64,000 bases of DNA, from contig JAQXFO010000081.1 in assembly GCA_029005135.1 (NCBI GenBank), forward strand, positions 1 through 64,000, given 5' to 3'. Source of the DNA: Lachnospiraceae bacterium (GTDB taxonomy: Bacteria; Bacillota; Clostridia; Lachnospirales; Lachnospiraceae). The notes under the pieces were generated by a model. It worked only from the letters and a program-made list of their open reading frames with translations. It was not told the DNA's origin and did not search any database. Below are positions 8,557 to 18,461 of the stretch, piece after piece. The position numbers and the translations under genes are program-made. Every line of letters begins with the position of its first letter. Positions within the stretch are counted from its first letter, which is position 1.

Positions 8557-11500
8557 ATGGCAAAAATCAGAGTTCATCAGTTAGCAGAGGAATTGGGAAA
8601 GGATAAGCGTGAGCTTGTGGAATACCTGATCGGCAAAGGGTATTCTCAGATCACAGCCGTCAGCAACGTTCCCGAACACGAGGTCGAGCTGCTGAGACAG
8701 CAGTACGGCAAGAAGCCCGCCGAACCGGCGGAGAACGCCATGAAGGCCGAGGATGCCGCGGCACGTGAAGTCAAAAATGATGAGACTTTGACGGAAGACG
8801 AGAAGCCGAAGAAGAAGACGATCATTCGCGTCTACCGTGCCCAGAACGCGACTGAAAAGCTGCGTCAGAGACGGCCGAAGCCGGCCCCCCAACCGGCGCC
8901 TGTCCGTGAGGATAAGCCGGCCGCCAAAGCTGAAGCAGCCCCCGCGCCGGTGAGCGACAGCAAGCCGGCACCGGAACCGGCCGCAGCACCTGCCGTGCCG
9001 GAAACACCGGCCGCTGTGAAGACGGCGGAAAGCAGCGGGGCAGTGACAGAGACGAAGACCGCTGAACCGACAGCCAAACCGGTGGAGACAGTTCAGGAAG
9101 TAAAGGCATCCGAGATGAAGACGACGGATAACGGCCAGAAGAAAGGCCGCGACGCGGATAACAGGACCATGGACAGAACGGCCGGCGACAAAGCACCGGC
9201 TGCGTCGGCATCCGCGGCCCGAGCCGACGGTGCCCGAGCCGAAAATGCCGGCAGCCGTGAGACGCGGGGCGGCGACAGCCGCGGCCAGCAGCGTCAGGGC
9301 GACAGCCGCCAGGGCGGCGCTCAGCGCCAGGCGCGTTCCGATAACCGCGGCGATAACCGTCAGGACCGTAACGGCGGCAGACGCTTCGGCGATAACGCCC
9401 GGGGCGGTCAGAACAGCCGCGGCGGCGACCGCACCGGCGACCGCAGCGGACAGGGCACAGGCCAGAGATTCCAGGGCGACCGCACCAGGGGTGACAGAAA
9501 TAATGCCCAGGGCGGCTTCCGCACCGGCGGGGCCCAGAACCGTGACGGCAGATCCGGTGCCGCCGGTCAGGGCGGCCAGACACGCAGCAGCCGTCCGGGT
9601 CAGAACGGTCCGTCCCGTCCCTTCACCAATGACAGAAATCGTCCGGGCCGCGGGCCGGCAGTCCAGGAAACCCCGGCTGACAGCTCCCTGGCGAAGAAAA
9701 CGACCCGCGATTATCGTGACAAGCATCATGAAAAAGAACGCGAGGAGCGCCGCAACAACAATAAGGAGACCTTCGGCACACGTCGTGACGGCAGACAGTT
9801 CAACAGGATTCCCAAGGCTCTGCAGAACCAGAAGCCGAAGGAACAGGAGGTCAAGAAGGAGAAGGTGACCGAGATCGTGATTCCGGAACGCATCACGATC
9901 CGTGATCTGGCCGAGGCTATGAAGATCCAGCCGGCCGCCATCGTCAAAGAGCTTTTCATGAAGGGTGAGATGGTGACTGTCAATCACGAAGTGACCTTTG
10001 AAAAGGCTCAGGAGATCGCTCTTGGTTTTGACGTGATCGCCGAGATGGAAGAGAAAGAGGATGTGATCGGCAAGCTTCTGGCCGAGGAAGCCGAGGATGA
10101 GAGACTTCTCGAATCCCGTCCGCCGGTCGTCTGCGTCATGGGTCATGTCGACCACGGCAAGACCTCCCTTCTGGATGCTATCCGTGATACCCATGTCACC
10201 GACCGCGAGGCCGGCGGCATTACACAGCACATCGGTGCTTATATGGTTTCCGTCCAGGGACAGAAGATTACCTTCCTGGATACACCGGGACACGAAGCCT
10301 TCACCGCCATGCGTATGCGCGGTGCCAACTCCACGGACATTGCCGTTCTTGTGGTGGCAGCCGATGACGGTATCATGCCGCAGACCGTGGAAGCGATCAA
10401 TCACGCCAAAGCGGCCGGTGTCGAGATCATCGTGGCGGTCAACAAGATCGACAAGCCTGCCGCCAATATCGAACGTGTCAAGCAGGAACTGACGGAATAC
10501 GGCCTGATCGCCGAAGACTGGGGCGGCCAGACCATCGTCTGCCCGGTTTCCGCCAAGACAAAGGAAGGTATCGATGACCTGCTGAGCATGATCCTGCTGA
10601 CAGCCGAGGTCAACGAACTCAAGGCCAATCCGAACCGCAAGGCCAGAGGCCTCGTCCTCGAAGCCAAACTGGACAAGGGCCGCGGTCCTGTGGCCACAAT
10701 CCTGATCCAGAAGGGTACCCTGCGCCAGGGCGATTTCATCGCCTGCGGTGCAGCCAGCGGCAAGGTCCGTGCCATGACGGATGAGAAGGGCAAGACACTG
10801 AGAAAAGCGACGCCGTCCATGCCGGTCGAGATCATCGGTCTCAATGCCGTGCCGGGCGCCGGTGAGGTGCTGGTGGCTCTGAATACCGACAAGGAAGCCA
10901 AGGAATTCGCAGCGACCTTTGTCAATGAAAATAAGAAGGAGCTGCTGGAAGCGACCCGTCATCAGATGTCCCTCGACGATCTGTTCAATCAGATCCAGGA
11001 AGGCACGCTCAAGGAGCTGCCGATCGTCGTCAAGGCCGACGTCCAGGGCTCTGTGGAAGCGGTCAAACAATCGCTGCTTAAGCTGTCCAACGACGAGATC
11101 GTCGTCAAGGTCATCCATGGCGGCGTCGGTGCCATCAACGAATCCGATGTTTCGCTGGCGGCAGCCTCCAACGCGATTATCATCGGCTTCAACGTCCGCC
11201 CGGATACGACCGCCAAGGCCGTTGCCGAGCAGGAGAAGGTGGAAATCAAGCTTTATAATGTTATCTATCAGGCGATCGAAGACGTCGAGCGCGCCATCAA
11301 GGGTATGCGTGCCGCTGTCTACGAAGAGAGGGTCACGGCCCATGTCGAGATCCGTCAGATCTTCAAGGCTTCCGGTGTCGGCAATATTGCCGGTTCCTAT
11401 GTCAAGGACGGTACGGTGGAGAGAGGCAGTCTGTGCCGCATCTTCCACGAGGGCGAGAAGATCTACGAAGGCAAGCTGGCTTCGCTGAAGCGTTTCAAGG

Positions 11501-11619
11501 ACGACGTCAAGGAAGTCCGGGAAGGCTTCGAATGCGGCCTTGTCTTTGACGGCTTCCATGATTTCAATCTGGAAGACATCGTCGAGACTTATAAGATGGT
11601 TGAGGTTGAACCCAAGTGA
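8557..11619 (+). CDS. infB: Translation initiation factor IF-2
   Basis: IF-2 is the GTPase that places fMet-tRNA on the 30S subunit and promotes subunit joining. The protein is long, 1020 residues. A first IF2_N helical module covers about 1-55. Residues about 60-440 are a low-complexity linker, first Ala/Pro/Lys rich and then (about 235-370) very rich in Arg, Gly, Asp, Asn and Gln with many RGG and RGD steps. A second IF2_N module follows near 447. The G domain has GHVDHGKTS (529-537), DTPGHEAF (575) and NKID (629). Domains II-IV complete it. The linker size and RG content are typical of variable IF-2 linkers in this group but extreme. Confidence 0.96.
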   Translation: MAKIRVHQLAEELGKDKRELVEYLIGKGYSQITAVSNVPEHEVELLRQQYGKKPAEPAENAMKAEDAAAREVKNDETLTEDEKPKKKTIIRVYRAQNATEKLRQRRPKPAPQPAPVREDKPAAKAEAAPAPVSDSKPAPEPAAAPAVPETPAAVKTAESSGAVTETKTAEPTAKPVETVQEVKASEMKTTDNGQKKGRDADNRTMDRTAGDKAPAASASAARADGARAENAGSRETRGGDSRGQQRQGDSRQGGAQRQARSDNRGDNRQDRNGGRRFGDNARGGQNSRGGDRTGDRSGQGTGQRFQGDRTRGDRNNAQGGFRTGGAQNRDGRSGAAGQGGQTRSSRPGQNGPSRPFTNDRNRPGRGPAVQETPADSSLAKKTTRDYRDKHHEKEREERRNNNKETFGTRRDGRQFNRIPKALQNQKPKEQEVKKEKVTEIVIPERITIRDLAEAMKIQPAAIVKELFMKGEMVTVNHEVTFEKAQEIALGFDVIAEMEEKEDVIGKLLAEEAEDERLLESRPPVVCVMGHVDHGKTSLLDAIRDTHVTDREAGGITQHIGAYMVSVQGQKITFLDTPGHEAFTAMRMRGANSTDIAVLVVAADDGIMPQTVEAINHAKAAGVEIIVAVNKIDKPAANIERVKQELTEYGLIAEDWGGQTIVCPVSAKTKEGIDDLLSMILLTAEVNELKANPNRKARGLVLEAKLDKGRGPVATILIQKGTLRQGDFIACGAASGKVRAMTDEKGKTLRKATPSMPVEIIGLNAVPGAGEVLVALNTDKEAKEFAATFVNENKKELLEATRHQMSLDDLFNQIQEGTLKELPIVVKADVQGSVEAVKQSLLKLSNDEIVVKVIHGGVGAINESDVSLAAASNAIIIGFNVRPDTTAKAVAEQEKVEIKLYNVIYQAIEDVERAIKGMRAAVYEERVTAHVEIRQIFKASGVGNIAGSYVKDGTVERGSLCRIFHEGEKIYEGKLASLKRFKDDVKEVREGFECGLVFDGFHDFNLEDIVETYKMVEVEPK

Positions 11620-11993
11620 GAAAAAACAGCATTAAAAACACACGCATCAATCAGGAAGTCCTGCGCGTCCTTTCTTCTGTCATCCGACATGATATGAAGG
11701 ATCCGCGCATCGCTGTGATGACATCCGTGACGGATGTCATCGTGGCTCCGGACCTGAAGACCTGCAAGGTTTATATCAGCGTCCTCGGCGACGAGGATGC
11801 CCGGCGCAATACGATGCAGGGCCTGCGCAGTGCCGAGGGATTCATCCGGAGCCGTCTGGCGGCGGAGTTGAATCTTCGTCATACACCGGTTCTGACATTC
11901 CTGGAAGACACCTCCATCGAATACGGTGTCAAAATGACAAAACTACTGGAAGAGGTCACACATGAAGACAATTCGGGAAATATTGACGAATGA
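11616..11993 (+). CDS. rbfA: Ribosome-binding factor A
   Basis: RbfA (125 residues) is a KH-fold protein that binds the 30S subunit and helps mature the 16S 5' end. The sequence shows RINQEVLRVLSSVIRHDMKDPRI and the strand DLKTCKVYISVLGDE, then the LRHTPVLTFLEDTSIEYG segment, which together identify the family. The GTG start overlaps the infB stop by four bases (GTGA), so it is translationally coupled. Its 3' end overlaps the next gene by 32 bases. Confidence 0.95.
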   Translation: MRKNSIKNTRINQEVLRVLSSVIRHDMKDPRIAVMTSVTDVIVAPDLKTCKVYISVLGDEDARRNTMQGLRSAEGFIRSRLAAELNLRHTPVLTFLEDTSIEYGVKMTKLLEEVTHEDNSGNIDE

Positions 11994-12933
11994 TGTCGGC
12001 AGAGTGGCGATTGCAGGGCATGTAAATCCTGACGGGGACTGTGCGGGCAGCTGCATGGCCCTCGCTCTTTATATCAGGAAAAACTGTCCCGGCGTGATCG
12101 TGGATGTCTACCTGGAGCCTCTGCGTCCCGAGCTGAGATTTCTTAAGGGAACGGACAGCCTGATCCATGAGATGACGGGAGAGGAGACCTGCGATCTGTT
12201 TATCCTTCTGGATGTCAGCTCCCGTGCCCGCATCGGCGTGGCCGGGGAGCTCTTTGACAAAACGGCAAGGACGGTCTGCATCGATCATCACATCGGCAAT
12301 GACAGTCCGGCCGGCATCAATCACATCCGGCCGACGGTTGGTTCCTGCGCCGAGGTTCTGGCGGAACTTCTGGATCCGGACGGGATCGATGCGGCGATCG
12401 CCGAGGCTCTCTATACCGGAATCATCCACGATACCGGCGTATTCCAGTACAGCAACACGCGGCCGGAGACACTGATGCTGGCCTCACGCCTGATAGGCTA
12501 CGGCTTTGATTTTCCCCATCTTATCTACGATTCCTTCTACGCCAGGACCCACCGGCAGACGCGGATCCTGGGCTATTGCCTGGAGAAGAGCCGCTTAAGC
12601 GCCGACGGCCGTTTTCTGTCGGTCAGTCTTTCTCTTGAGGAAATGGCACGCTACGGTGCCGTCCGCGATGATATCGGCGAAGTCGTGTCTCAGCTGAAGC
12701 TGACGCGGGATATCGAGATGGCGGTCTTCGTCTATGAGACAACCCCCGGCTTCTCCAAGGTCTCCCTGCGGTCATCGGGCCGTCTGGATGCCAATAAGAC
12801 AGCGCATCTCTTCGGCGGCGGCGGTCATGTGATGGCCGCCGGCTGTACCCTGCCGGGCAGCAGCGAAAACGTCCTGTCCCGGATCCTTATGGCGCTGGAA
12901 CGGGAGGGAGACAGCCTGAAAGCGGAGGTATGA
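11962..12933 (+). CDS. nrnA: DHH-family bifunctional oligoribonuclease/pAp phosphatase NrnA
   Basis: NrnA degrades nano-RNAs to mononucleotides and dephosphorylates pAp. The 323-residue protein has the DHH-domain metal motifs HVNPDGDCAGS near 20-30, LLDVSS near 90 and DHHIGND near 109. The C-terminal DHHA1 domain ends with the glycine-rich FGGGGHVMAAGCTL. The start lies inside rbfA (32-base overlap) behind GGAAGAGG. Position between rbfA and truB is the usual one in Firmicutes and fits a role in RNA turnover linked to translation. Confidence 0.93.
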   Translation: MKTIREILTNDVGRVAIAGHVNPDGDCAGSCMALALYIRKNCPGVIVDVYLEPLRPELRFLKGTDSLIHEMTGEETCDLFILLDVSSRARIGVAGELFDKTARTVCIDHHIGNDSPAGINHIRPTVGSCAEVLAELLDPDGIDAAIAEALYTGIIHDTGVFQYSNTRPETLMLASRLIGYGFDFPHLIYDSFYARTHRQTRILGYCLEKSRLSADGRFLSVSLSLEEMARYGAVRDDIGEVVSQLKLTRDIEMAVFVYETTPGFSKVSLRSSGRLDANKTAHLFGGGGHVMAAGCTLPGSSENVLSRILMALEREGDSLKAEV

Positions 12934-12943
12934 GGGAGAAACG

Positions 12944-13843
12944 ATGGTAAACGGTGCCGTTATTGTTTATAAAGAAAAAGGCATGACCTCCTTTGACGTG
13001 ATCTATCGTCTGAGAAAGATCTTCGGCGTCAGGAAGATCGGCCATACCGGTACGCTGGATCCGGATGCGGAGGGCGTTCTGATCTGCTGTCTCGGCCGGG
13101 CTACCAAGGCTGTCTCGCTTCTGGAGGCCGATACCAAGACGTATGAAGCCCATATGCATCTGGGACTGGTAACCGACACCCAGGATATCTCCGGCGAGGT
13201 GCTGGAGCGCCGGGAGGTACATGTCGGCGAGACGGCGGTGAGAGAGGCCCTGGCAGCCTTCGAGGGAACGGTGGATCAGATCCCGCCGATGTATTCGGCC
13301 CTCAAGGTGAACGGCCAGAAGCTGGTGGATCTGGCCAGACGCGGCAAAGAGGTGGAGAGGCAGCCGCGGAAGGTGACCTTTTCCGGCATGGAGATCCTCT
13401 CGATTGATATGCCGGAGGTCGTGTTCCGGGTTACCTGCACCCGGGGAGCCTACATCCGCACCCTGTGTCACGATGCGGGTCTGAAGCTGGGCTGCGGGGC
13501 GGCGATGGGATATCTGCTCAGGACACGGGTTGGTGACTTCGGTCTTGACCGGGCCCTGAAGCTGGATGAGATCCGTATACGCGTCGAAAACGGCGATCTG
13601 GGTTTTGTCATCCCGACGGATGAGCTGTTTCCTCAGTATGTGAAGGTGAAGGCGGAGAGGAAGGGCCAGAATAAGGCGCTTCTTAACGGAAATCTTCTGA
13701 GGATTGCCGATACCGGAGTCCCTGTGGGCAAAACGGTCCGCATGTATACCCGCGACGGTGACTTTGCCGGTCTCTACAGGCTGGCCGATGACGAGGGCCG
13801 CTTTGAACTGATCAAATATTTCTACGATATCAACAGAAACTGA
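12944..13843 (+). CDS. truB: tRNA pseudouridine(55) synthase
   Basis: TruB converts U55 in the T-loop of tRNAs to pseudouridine. The 299-residue protein carries the catalytic motif GHTGTLDPDAEGVL with Asp39 as the nucleophile, the YEAHMHLGLVTDTQD strand, the QIPPMYSALKVNGQKLVDLAR motif and the RVTCTRGAYIRTLCHDAG segment. A PUA-like tail follows. It starts 10 bases after nrnA behind GAGGGAG, and ribF follows after 6 bases. Confidence 0.96.
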   Translation: MVNGAVIVYKEKGMTSFDVIYRLRKIFGVRKIGHTGTLDPDAEGVLICCLGRATKAVSLLEADTKTYEAHMHLGLVTDTQDISGEVLERREVHVGETAVREALAAFEGTVDQIPPMYSALKVNGQKLVDLARRGKEVERQPRKVTFSGMEILSIDMPEVVFRVTCTRGAYIRTLCHDAGLKLGCGAAMGYLLRTRVGDFGLDRALKLDEIRIRVENGDLGFVIPTDELFPQYVKVKAERKGQNKALLNGNLLRIADTGVPVGKTVRMYTRDGDFAGLYRLADDEGRFELIKYFYDINRN

Positions 13844-13849
13844 CAGCTT

Positions 13850-14749
13850 ATGATCTATGCATCGGAATTATCGCAACTGAATATGACACGGCCGACCGTC
13901 GTGATGTTGGGCAAGTTTGACGGCATGCACCGGGGACACCGGTCGCTGGCCGCCAAAACAACCGCGCTGGCCGGAGACGAAGCCATACCGGCCGCCCTCA
14001 TTATGGACAGGGCCGAGAAGAGACTTTTAACCCGGGAGGAACGCACAGACATGCTGGCGGACCTGGGAATCGGCGCTGTCTGTGAGCTGAATCTGACGGA
14101 AGACTTCATGAGCCAGAGCCCGGAGGCCTTCGTCCGCACACTGGTCGGGGCTTTTCATCCGAAGGCCGTGGTGGTCGGCGAGAATTTCCGCTTCGGCTGC
14201 CGGCGGACCGGCGATCCGGCGACGCTTAGTCGTCTCGGGGAAACTTTTGGCTTCGGGACGGTGGTGATGCCGATCGTCTCGGAGGGCAATATCAGGATCA
14301 GCAGCACGCGGATCCGTGAAGCGCTGGCCCTGGGCGATATGCCGTCGGTCAATCGTTATCTGGGCTATGACTATTTCGTGACGGGGGAGATCGTCCACGG
14401 CCGGCACCTCGGCCATACGCTGGAGACGCCGACGACGAACCTTTTGCCGGCCCGGGATAAGCTGCTGCCGGGTAACGGTGTCTACGCCGCCCGCGTGACC
14501 ATCGACGGCAGAACCTACGGCGGCATGACCAATGTGGGCGTCAAACCCACGGTGGACGGCAGTTTCGTCGGCATCGAGACTTATATCTTTGATTTTGACG
14601 CGAACGTGTACGGCAGGACCGAGAAGGTGACCTTTCTCAGAAAAACACGGCCGGAATCGAATTTCGGCTCGCTGGAGGCCCTGAAGGCACGTCTGGAAAA
14701 GGATAAAAAGGAAGTCAGAGAATACCTGACATCGCTTGACGTTATGTGA
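13850..14749 (+). CDS. ribF: Bifunctional riboflavin kinase/FAD synthetase
   Basis: RibF phosphorylates riboflavin to FMN and adenylates FMN to FAD. The N-terminal adenylyltransferase half (about 1-185) shows [10 protein letters not shown], the nucleotidyltransferase variant of HxGH, and SSTRIREAL. The C-terminal kinase half (about 185-299) shows [26 protein letters not shown] and [10 protein letters not shown]. The 299-residue length fits. No good ribosome site precedes it, so translation probably follows from truB 6 bases upstream. Confidence 0.95.
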   Translation: MIYASELSQLNMTRPTVVMLGKFDGMHRGHRSLAAKTTALAGDEAIPAALIMDRAEKRLLTREERTDMLADLGIGAVCELNLTEDFMSQSPEAFVRTLVGAFHPKAVVVGENFRFGCRRTGDPATLSRLGETFGFGTVVMPIVSEGNIRISSTRIREALALGDMPSVNRYLGYDYFVTGEIVHGRHLGHTLETPTTNLLPARDKLLPGNGVYAARVTIDGRTYGGMTNVGVKPTVDGSFVGIETYIFDFDANVYGRTEKVTFLRKTRPESNFGSLEALKARLEKDKKEVREYLTSLDVM

Positions 14750-14765
14750 ATGTCTATGGTATAGT
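14736..14765 (+). promoter_or_regulatory. Promoter of rpsO, starting inside the end of ribF
   Basis: TTGACG and TATAGT are 18 bases apart. The -35 box lies in the last codons of ribF. About 95 bases of leader follow, containing a small GCCGG/CCGGC hairpin at 14797-14811. Confidence 0.5.
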
Positions 14766-14865
14766 TATATGGACTTCGGTCTTCCTTCATTCAGTTGCCG
14801 GCTTCTCCGGCCGCATCTTAATGACAGGAGTACATCATTTTAAAGGATCAACAGGAGGAAATCAC

Positions 14866-15132
14866 ATGATCACGAAGGAAAAGAAACAGGCTATCATCGC
14901 CGAATACGCACGTTCCGAAGGTGACACAGGTTCGCCGGAAGTTCAGGTCGCTATCCTGACAGAGCGCATCACAGAGCTGACAGAGCACCTGAAGACACAC
15001 AAGAAGGACTTCCACTCCAGAAGAGGTCTTCTGAAGATGGTCGGCCAGCGCCGCAACCTGCTGGGCTATCTGAAGAAAACAGATATCAACAGATATCGTA
15101 CACTTATCGAACGTCTTGGTCTTCGTAAGTAA
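14866..15132 (+). CDS. rpsO: 30S ribosomal protein S15
   Basis: The 88-residue protein binds the central domain of 16S rRNA. The signature [17 protein letters not shown] and the later [16 protein letters not shown] and LLGYLKKTD are diagnostic. The reading frame is open further upstream to 14746, but the normal N-terminus MITKEKKQ begins at the ATG at 14866, six bases after AGGAGG. Its leader is a good candidate for S15 autoregulation, known in several bacteria with unrelated structures. A terminator-like hairpin at 15144-15172 separates it from pnp. Confidence 0.97.
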   Translation: MITKEKKQAIIAEYARSEGDTGSPEVQVAILTERITELTEHLKTHKKDFHSRRGLLKMVGQRRNLLGYLKKTDINRYRTLIERLGLRK

Positions 15133-15143
15133 TGTTAGTAAAG

Positions 15144-15172
15144 AATGGGACAGGGTCACCTGCCCCATTTTT
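15144..15172 (+). terminator. Partial terminator between rpsO and pnp
   Basis: AATGGGACAG, loop GGTCAC, CTGCCCCATT, then a run of Ts; one mismatch in the stem. pnp is probably reached by read-through or a weak promoter. A second small hairpin GCCC-ATTC-GGGC follows just before the pnp ribosome site. Confidence 0.6.
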
Positions 15173-15218
15173 CAGGTTATAAACAATGTTATCGCCCATT
15201 CGGGCAGAAGGTGGGAAA

Positions 15219-17372
15219 ATGGCAGATTTTAAAACGTTTTCAATGGAACTCGGTGGTCGGACGTTATCCGTGGATATCGGCCGTGTCGGCGCTCAGGCTA
15301 ACGGCGCCTGCTTCATGCACTACGGTGAGACCGTGGTCCTGTCCACAGCGACAGCTTCACGTGCACCGCGGGAAGGAATCGATTTCTTCCCCCTGTCAGT
15401 GGAATTTGAAGAAAAAATGTATGCCGTGGGCAAGTTCCCGGGCGGCTTCAACAAGAGAGAGGGCAAGGCCAGCACACATGCCGTTCTGACAAGCCGTGTG
15501 ATCGACAGACCGATGCGTCCTCTGTTTCCGAAGGATTACCGCAACGACGTCACCCTGAACAACCTGGTCATGTCCGTCGATCCGACCTGCGATCCGGAAG
15601 TCGTCGCCATGCTGGGTTCTTCGCTGGCGGTCAGCATTTCCGATATCCCGTTCGACGGGCCCTGCGCGATGACGCAGCTGGGTCTTATCAACGGCGAATT
15701 TGTGGTTAACCCGGGCTATGAGCAGAAGTCCAGATCCGATCTGGCCCTGACGGTGGCTTCCACCCGCGACAAGGTTATCATGATCGAAGCCGGTGCCAAC
15801 GAGATTCCGGAAGCGAAGATGATCGAAGCCATCTACAAGTGTGATGAGATCAACAAGGAGATCATCGCCTTCTTCGATCAGATCATTGCCGAGGTCGGCA
15901 AGGCCAAGTCCGACTACACCCACTATGAGATCCCGGCCGAGCTGAACGCCGCCCTCTATGATCTCTGCCCGGGCGAAGAGATGGAAAAGGCTGTCTTTAC
16001 CGACGACAAGCAGACCCGTGAAAATAACATCGCCGCGATCCGCGACGCTTTTGCCGAAAAGTATGAGGAAGAGCATCCGGAATGGATGTCCCTTGTCGGC
16101 GATGCCCTGTATCAGTATCAGAAGAAGACCGTCCGCAAGATGATCCTGAAGGATCACAAGAGACCGGACGGCCGCGCCATTAAGCAGATCCGCCCGCTGG
16201 CCGCCGAGATCGATCTGATTCCGCGCGCCCACGGCTCCGCCATGTTCACCCGTGGTCAGACACAGATCTGTGACTGTGTGACTCTGGCGCCGCTGTCGGA
16301 AGCCCAGAAGGTGGAGGGCCTGAATCCGTACATTACCAAGGCCCGCTATATGCATCAGTACAACTTCCCGTCCTACTCTGTCGGTGAGACCAAGCCGTCC
16401 CGCGGTCCGGGCCGTCGTGAGATCGGCCACGGCGCCCTGGCTGAGAGAGCCCTGGTTCCGGTGCTGCCGTCTGAGGAAGAGTTCCCCTACGCGATCCGCG
16501 CGGTCTCAGAGACCTTCGAATCCAACGGCTCTACCTCCCAGGCTTCCATCTGCGCCTCCTGCATGGCTCTGATGGCTGCCGGTGTTCCGATCAAAAAGCC
16601 GGTCGCCGGTATTTCCTGCGGCCTTGTGACGGGCGAAACCGATGATGATTATATTGTCCTGACCGATATCCAGGGACTTGAGGATTTCTTCGGTGATATG
16701 GACTTCAAGGTTGCCGGTACCCACGACGGTATCACCGCCATCCAGATGGATATCAAGATCCACGGCCTGACACGTCAGAGCGTGGAGGAAGCCATCGCCA
16801 CCACCAAGGAAGCCCGCGAATACATCCTGACGGAAGTCATGGAGAAGTGCATCGCCGAGCCGCGTAAGGAACTGTCCAAGTACGCACCGAAGATCATGTC
16901 CATGAAGATCGATCCGGAGAAGATCGGTGAAGTCGTCGGCCAGAGAGGCAAGACGATCAATGCCCTGATCGATATGTACGATGTCCAGATCGATATCGAT
17001 GATGACGGTTCCGTCTCCATCTGCGGCGAAGACGCTGTCAAGATGCAGAAGGCGGCCAAGGCCATTGAGATCATCGTAACCGAGTTTGAAAAGGGCATGA
17101 TCCTGACCGGCAAGGTCGTCTCCATCAAGGAATTCGGCGCCTTCCTCGAATTCGCTCCGGGCAAGGAAAGCATGGTTCATATCTCCAAGATCGCCAATGC
17201 CCGCATCAATAAGGTGGAAGACGTGCTTCAGATCGGTGACGTTGTCCGCGCTATCTGCCTCGGCAAGGACAAGATGGGCCGCATCAGCTTCTCCATCAAG
17301 GACTGCCCGAAGGAAGGTTCTGAAGGCATCGGTCGTGTCGTTGCCTGCGCCGATCCGGATGATTTTGAATGA
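15219..17372 (+). CDS. pnp: Polyribonucleotide nucleotidyltransferase (PNPase)
   Basis: PNPase degrades RNA 3' to 5' using phosphate and can add tails. From this start it is 717 residues. Two RNase PH domains are visible, the second with FTRGQTQ, RRYEIGHG-like GRREIGHGALAERAL and SNGSTSQASICASCMAL. A KH domain (MKIDPEKIGEVVGQRGKT, about 557-574) and an S1 domain (about 620-690, GKVVSIKEFGAFLEF) close the protein. An upstream in-frame ATG at 15186 would add 11 residues that do not match the family, and AAGGTGGG precedes the ATG at 15219, so I choose the latter. Standard position after rpsO. Confidence 0.96.
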   Translation: MADFKTFSMELGGRTLSVDIGRVGAQANGACFMHYGETVVLSTATASRAPREGIDFFPLSVEFEEKMYAVGKFPGGFNKREGKASTHAVLTSRVIDRPMRPLFPKDYRNDVTLNNLVMSVDPTCDPEVVAMLGSSLAVSISDIPFDGPCAMTQLGLINGEFVVNPGYEQKSRSDLALTVASTRDKVIMIEAGANEIPEAKMIEAIYKCDEINKEIIAFFDQIIAEVGKAKSDYTHYEIPAELNAALYDLCPGEEMEKAVFTDDKQTRENNIAAIRDAFAEKYEEEHPEWMSLVGDALYQYQKKTVRKMILKDHKRPDGRAIKQIRPLAAEIDLIPRAHGSAMFTRGQTQICDCVTLAPLSEAQKVEGLNPYITKARYMHQYNFPSYSVGETKPSRGPGRREIGHGALAERALVPVLPSEEEFPYAIRAVSETFESNGSTSQASICASCMALMAAGVPIKKPVAGISCGLVTGETDDDYIVLTDIQGLEDFFGDMDFKVAGTHDGITAIQMDIKIHGLTRQSVEEAIATTKEAREYILTEVMEKCIAEPRKELSKYAPKIMSMKIDPEKIGEVVGQRGKTINALIDMYDVQIDIDDDGSVSICGEDAVKMQKAAKAIEIIVTEFEKGMILTGKVVSIKEFGAFLEFAPGKESMVHISKIANARINKVEDVLQIGDVVRAICLGKDKMGRISFSIKDCPKEGSEGIGRVVACADPDDFE

Positions 17373-17905
17373 TCGGGAACGGGCCTATGTCCATGAACCG
17401 CATTGCTTCATTTCAGAAAGTCAGTTTTAAACAGTTTCGTGAGGGTTATGGCGACGCTTTCGGCGATAAACCGGAGGCAGAGATCCTCGCGGTTTACGAC
17501 AGGATCGTCCTGCCGAAGCGGGCGACAGCCGGCTCGGCAGGGTATGATTTCCGGCTGACCGCCGATGTGACCCTGGCACCGGGAGAGAGCGTCAAGATTC
17601 CGACCGGTATCCGCAGCCTGATGGCGCCGGCCTACTGCCTGATGATCTTCCCCCGGAGCGGGCTCGGTTTCAAATACCGCCTGCAGCTCAACAATACCGT
17701 GGGCATCATAGACAGCGATTATGCCTCCTCCGATAACGAAGGGCATATTTTCATCAAGCTGACCAATGACTCCCGGGAAGGCCGGGTGCTGACCCTGAAG
17801 GAAGGCGAAGCCTTTGCCCAGGGCATCTTCATCGCCTATGGTATTACCGAAGATGATGACGCCGACGGCATCCGCAACGGCGGCTTCGGGAGCACCTCGG
17901 TATAA
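17369..17905 (+). CDS. dut: dUTP diphosphatase family protein
   Basis: dUTPase hydrolyses dUTP to dUMP and keeps uracil out of DNA. The all-beta trimeric family motifs are all present: AGYDF, PRSGLGFKY, NTVGIIDSDY, GEAFAQGIF and the C-terminal RNGGFGSTSV. Motif 3 carries an inserted segment ASSDNEGHIF after DSDY. At 178 residues it is longer than the usual 140-150, with about 40 extra N-terminal residues. The ATG at 17369 overlaps the pnp stop; ATGs at 17387 and 17393 are possible later starts. Last gene before the strong terminator. The ung gene in this window acts in the same uracil-exclusion pathway. Confidence 0.88.
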   Translation: MIGNGPMSMNRIASFQKVSFKQFREGYGDAFGDKPEAEILAVYDRIVLPKRATAGSAGYDFRLTADVTLAPGESVKIPTGIRSLMAPAYCLMIFPRSGLGFKYRLQLNNTVGIIDSDYASSDNEGHIFIKLTNDSREGRVLTLKEGEAFAQGIFIAYGITEDDDADGIRNGGFGSTSV

Positions 17906-17926
17906 GAGGTCAAAAGACAACAAAAT

Positions 17927-17968
17927 AAGGAGCCGGGAAATGACCTGTCATTTCCCGGCTCCTTTTCT
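17927..17968. terminator. Strong bidirectional terminator
   Basis: A perfect 17-base-pair hairpin (AAGGAGCCGGGAAATGA, loop CCTG, and its complement) ends in Ts on both strands. It lies between the dut stop and the stop of the convergent DUF1292 gene, so it can end both transcripts. Confidence 0.9.
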
Positions 17969-18009
17969 ATTGGCTTTGTTTTAATCGTTTAGCCGCCGCA
18001 GCCGGCAGC

Positions 18010-18321
18010 TCATGTGGGATCGGCATTGAAGAGGGCCTCGTCGAGGATTTCGTCGAAACCGTCGGCGGCCAGATCGTATTCCTCATCATCGTCGATGTAT
18101 TCGATCTCGGGATCTTCGTCTTCGCCGTGATCGATATAGCGATAGATGATGATATCCTCCTCATCATTGTCTGTGATGGGCTGGAGAGCGGTATACTGAT
18201 GCTCACCGACCGGGTAGATCGCTATGATGCGGCACTCGATATCACCGTCTTCCAGTTCCAGTGTGACGGTGCCGATTTCGTCGGGGTCATCGCCTACAAG
18301 TAAAATGTCTTCGAAATCCAT
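18010..18321 (-). CDS. DUF1292 family protein
   Basis: The 103-residue, very acidic cytoplasmic protein matches the DUF1292 (YrzB-like) pattern: a beta-rich core with VTLELEDGDIECRIIAIYPV, then QYTALQP, EEDIIIYRY and a C-terminal acidic helix. The function of the family is unknown. GGGAGGTTCTT precedes the ATG, and a promoter lies at 18346-18374. It is the only complete minus-strand gene in the window, convergent with dut and divergent from the GH13-like gene. Confidence 0.85.
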   Translation of the reverse strand: MDFEDILLVGDDPDEIGTVTLELEDGDIECRIIAIYPVGEHQYTALQPITDNDEEDIIIYRYIDHGEDEDPEIEYIDDDEEYDLAADGFDEILDEALFNADPT

Positions 18322-18345
18322 AAGAACCTCCCGTTCTTTTTTTTC

Positions 18346-18374
18346 ATCGTATCAGACAGCATGGTGAAAAGCAA
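18346..18374 (-). promoter_or_regulatory. Promoter of the DUF1292 gene
   Basis: On the minus strand TTGCTT and TACGAT are 17 bases apart, about 25 bases before the start codon. Confidence 0.5.
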
Positions 18375-18402
18375 CAGAGATATTGCCGCCGCTGCTTACT
18401 TT

Positions 18403-18432
18403 TTGACCGTCACGCCGCCGCCGTGATAAGAT
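18403..18432 (+). promoter_or_regulatory. Promoter of the GH13-like/DUF5662/aminotransferase unit
   Basis: TTGACC and TAAGAT are 18 bases apart, 30 bases before the start codon, back to back with the DUF1292 promoter. Confidence 0.5.
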
Positions 18433-18461
18433 AGAAAAAGCAGTGACAAAGGAGGCGTCCG

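Noticed and set aside
8581..11559. A 992-codon open frame antisense to infB
   Set aside because: It is a mirror of the infB codon pattern (high GC third positions) with no family-like motifs and no ribosome site.
14746..14865. A 40-residue N-terminal extension of S15
   Set aside because: Lies over a promoter and leader, does not match S15, and AGGAGG is placed for the ATG at 14866.
18361..18461. A possible riboswitch before the GH13-like gene
   Set aside because: The space between the divergent promoters is too short and shows no recognisable conserved aptamer.
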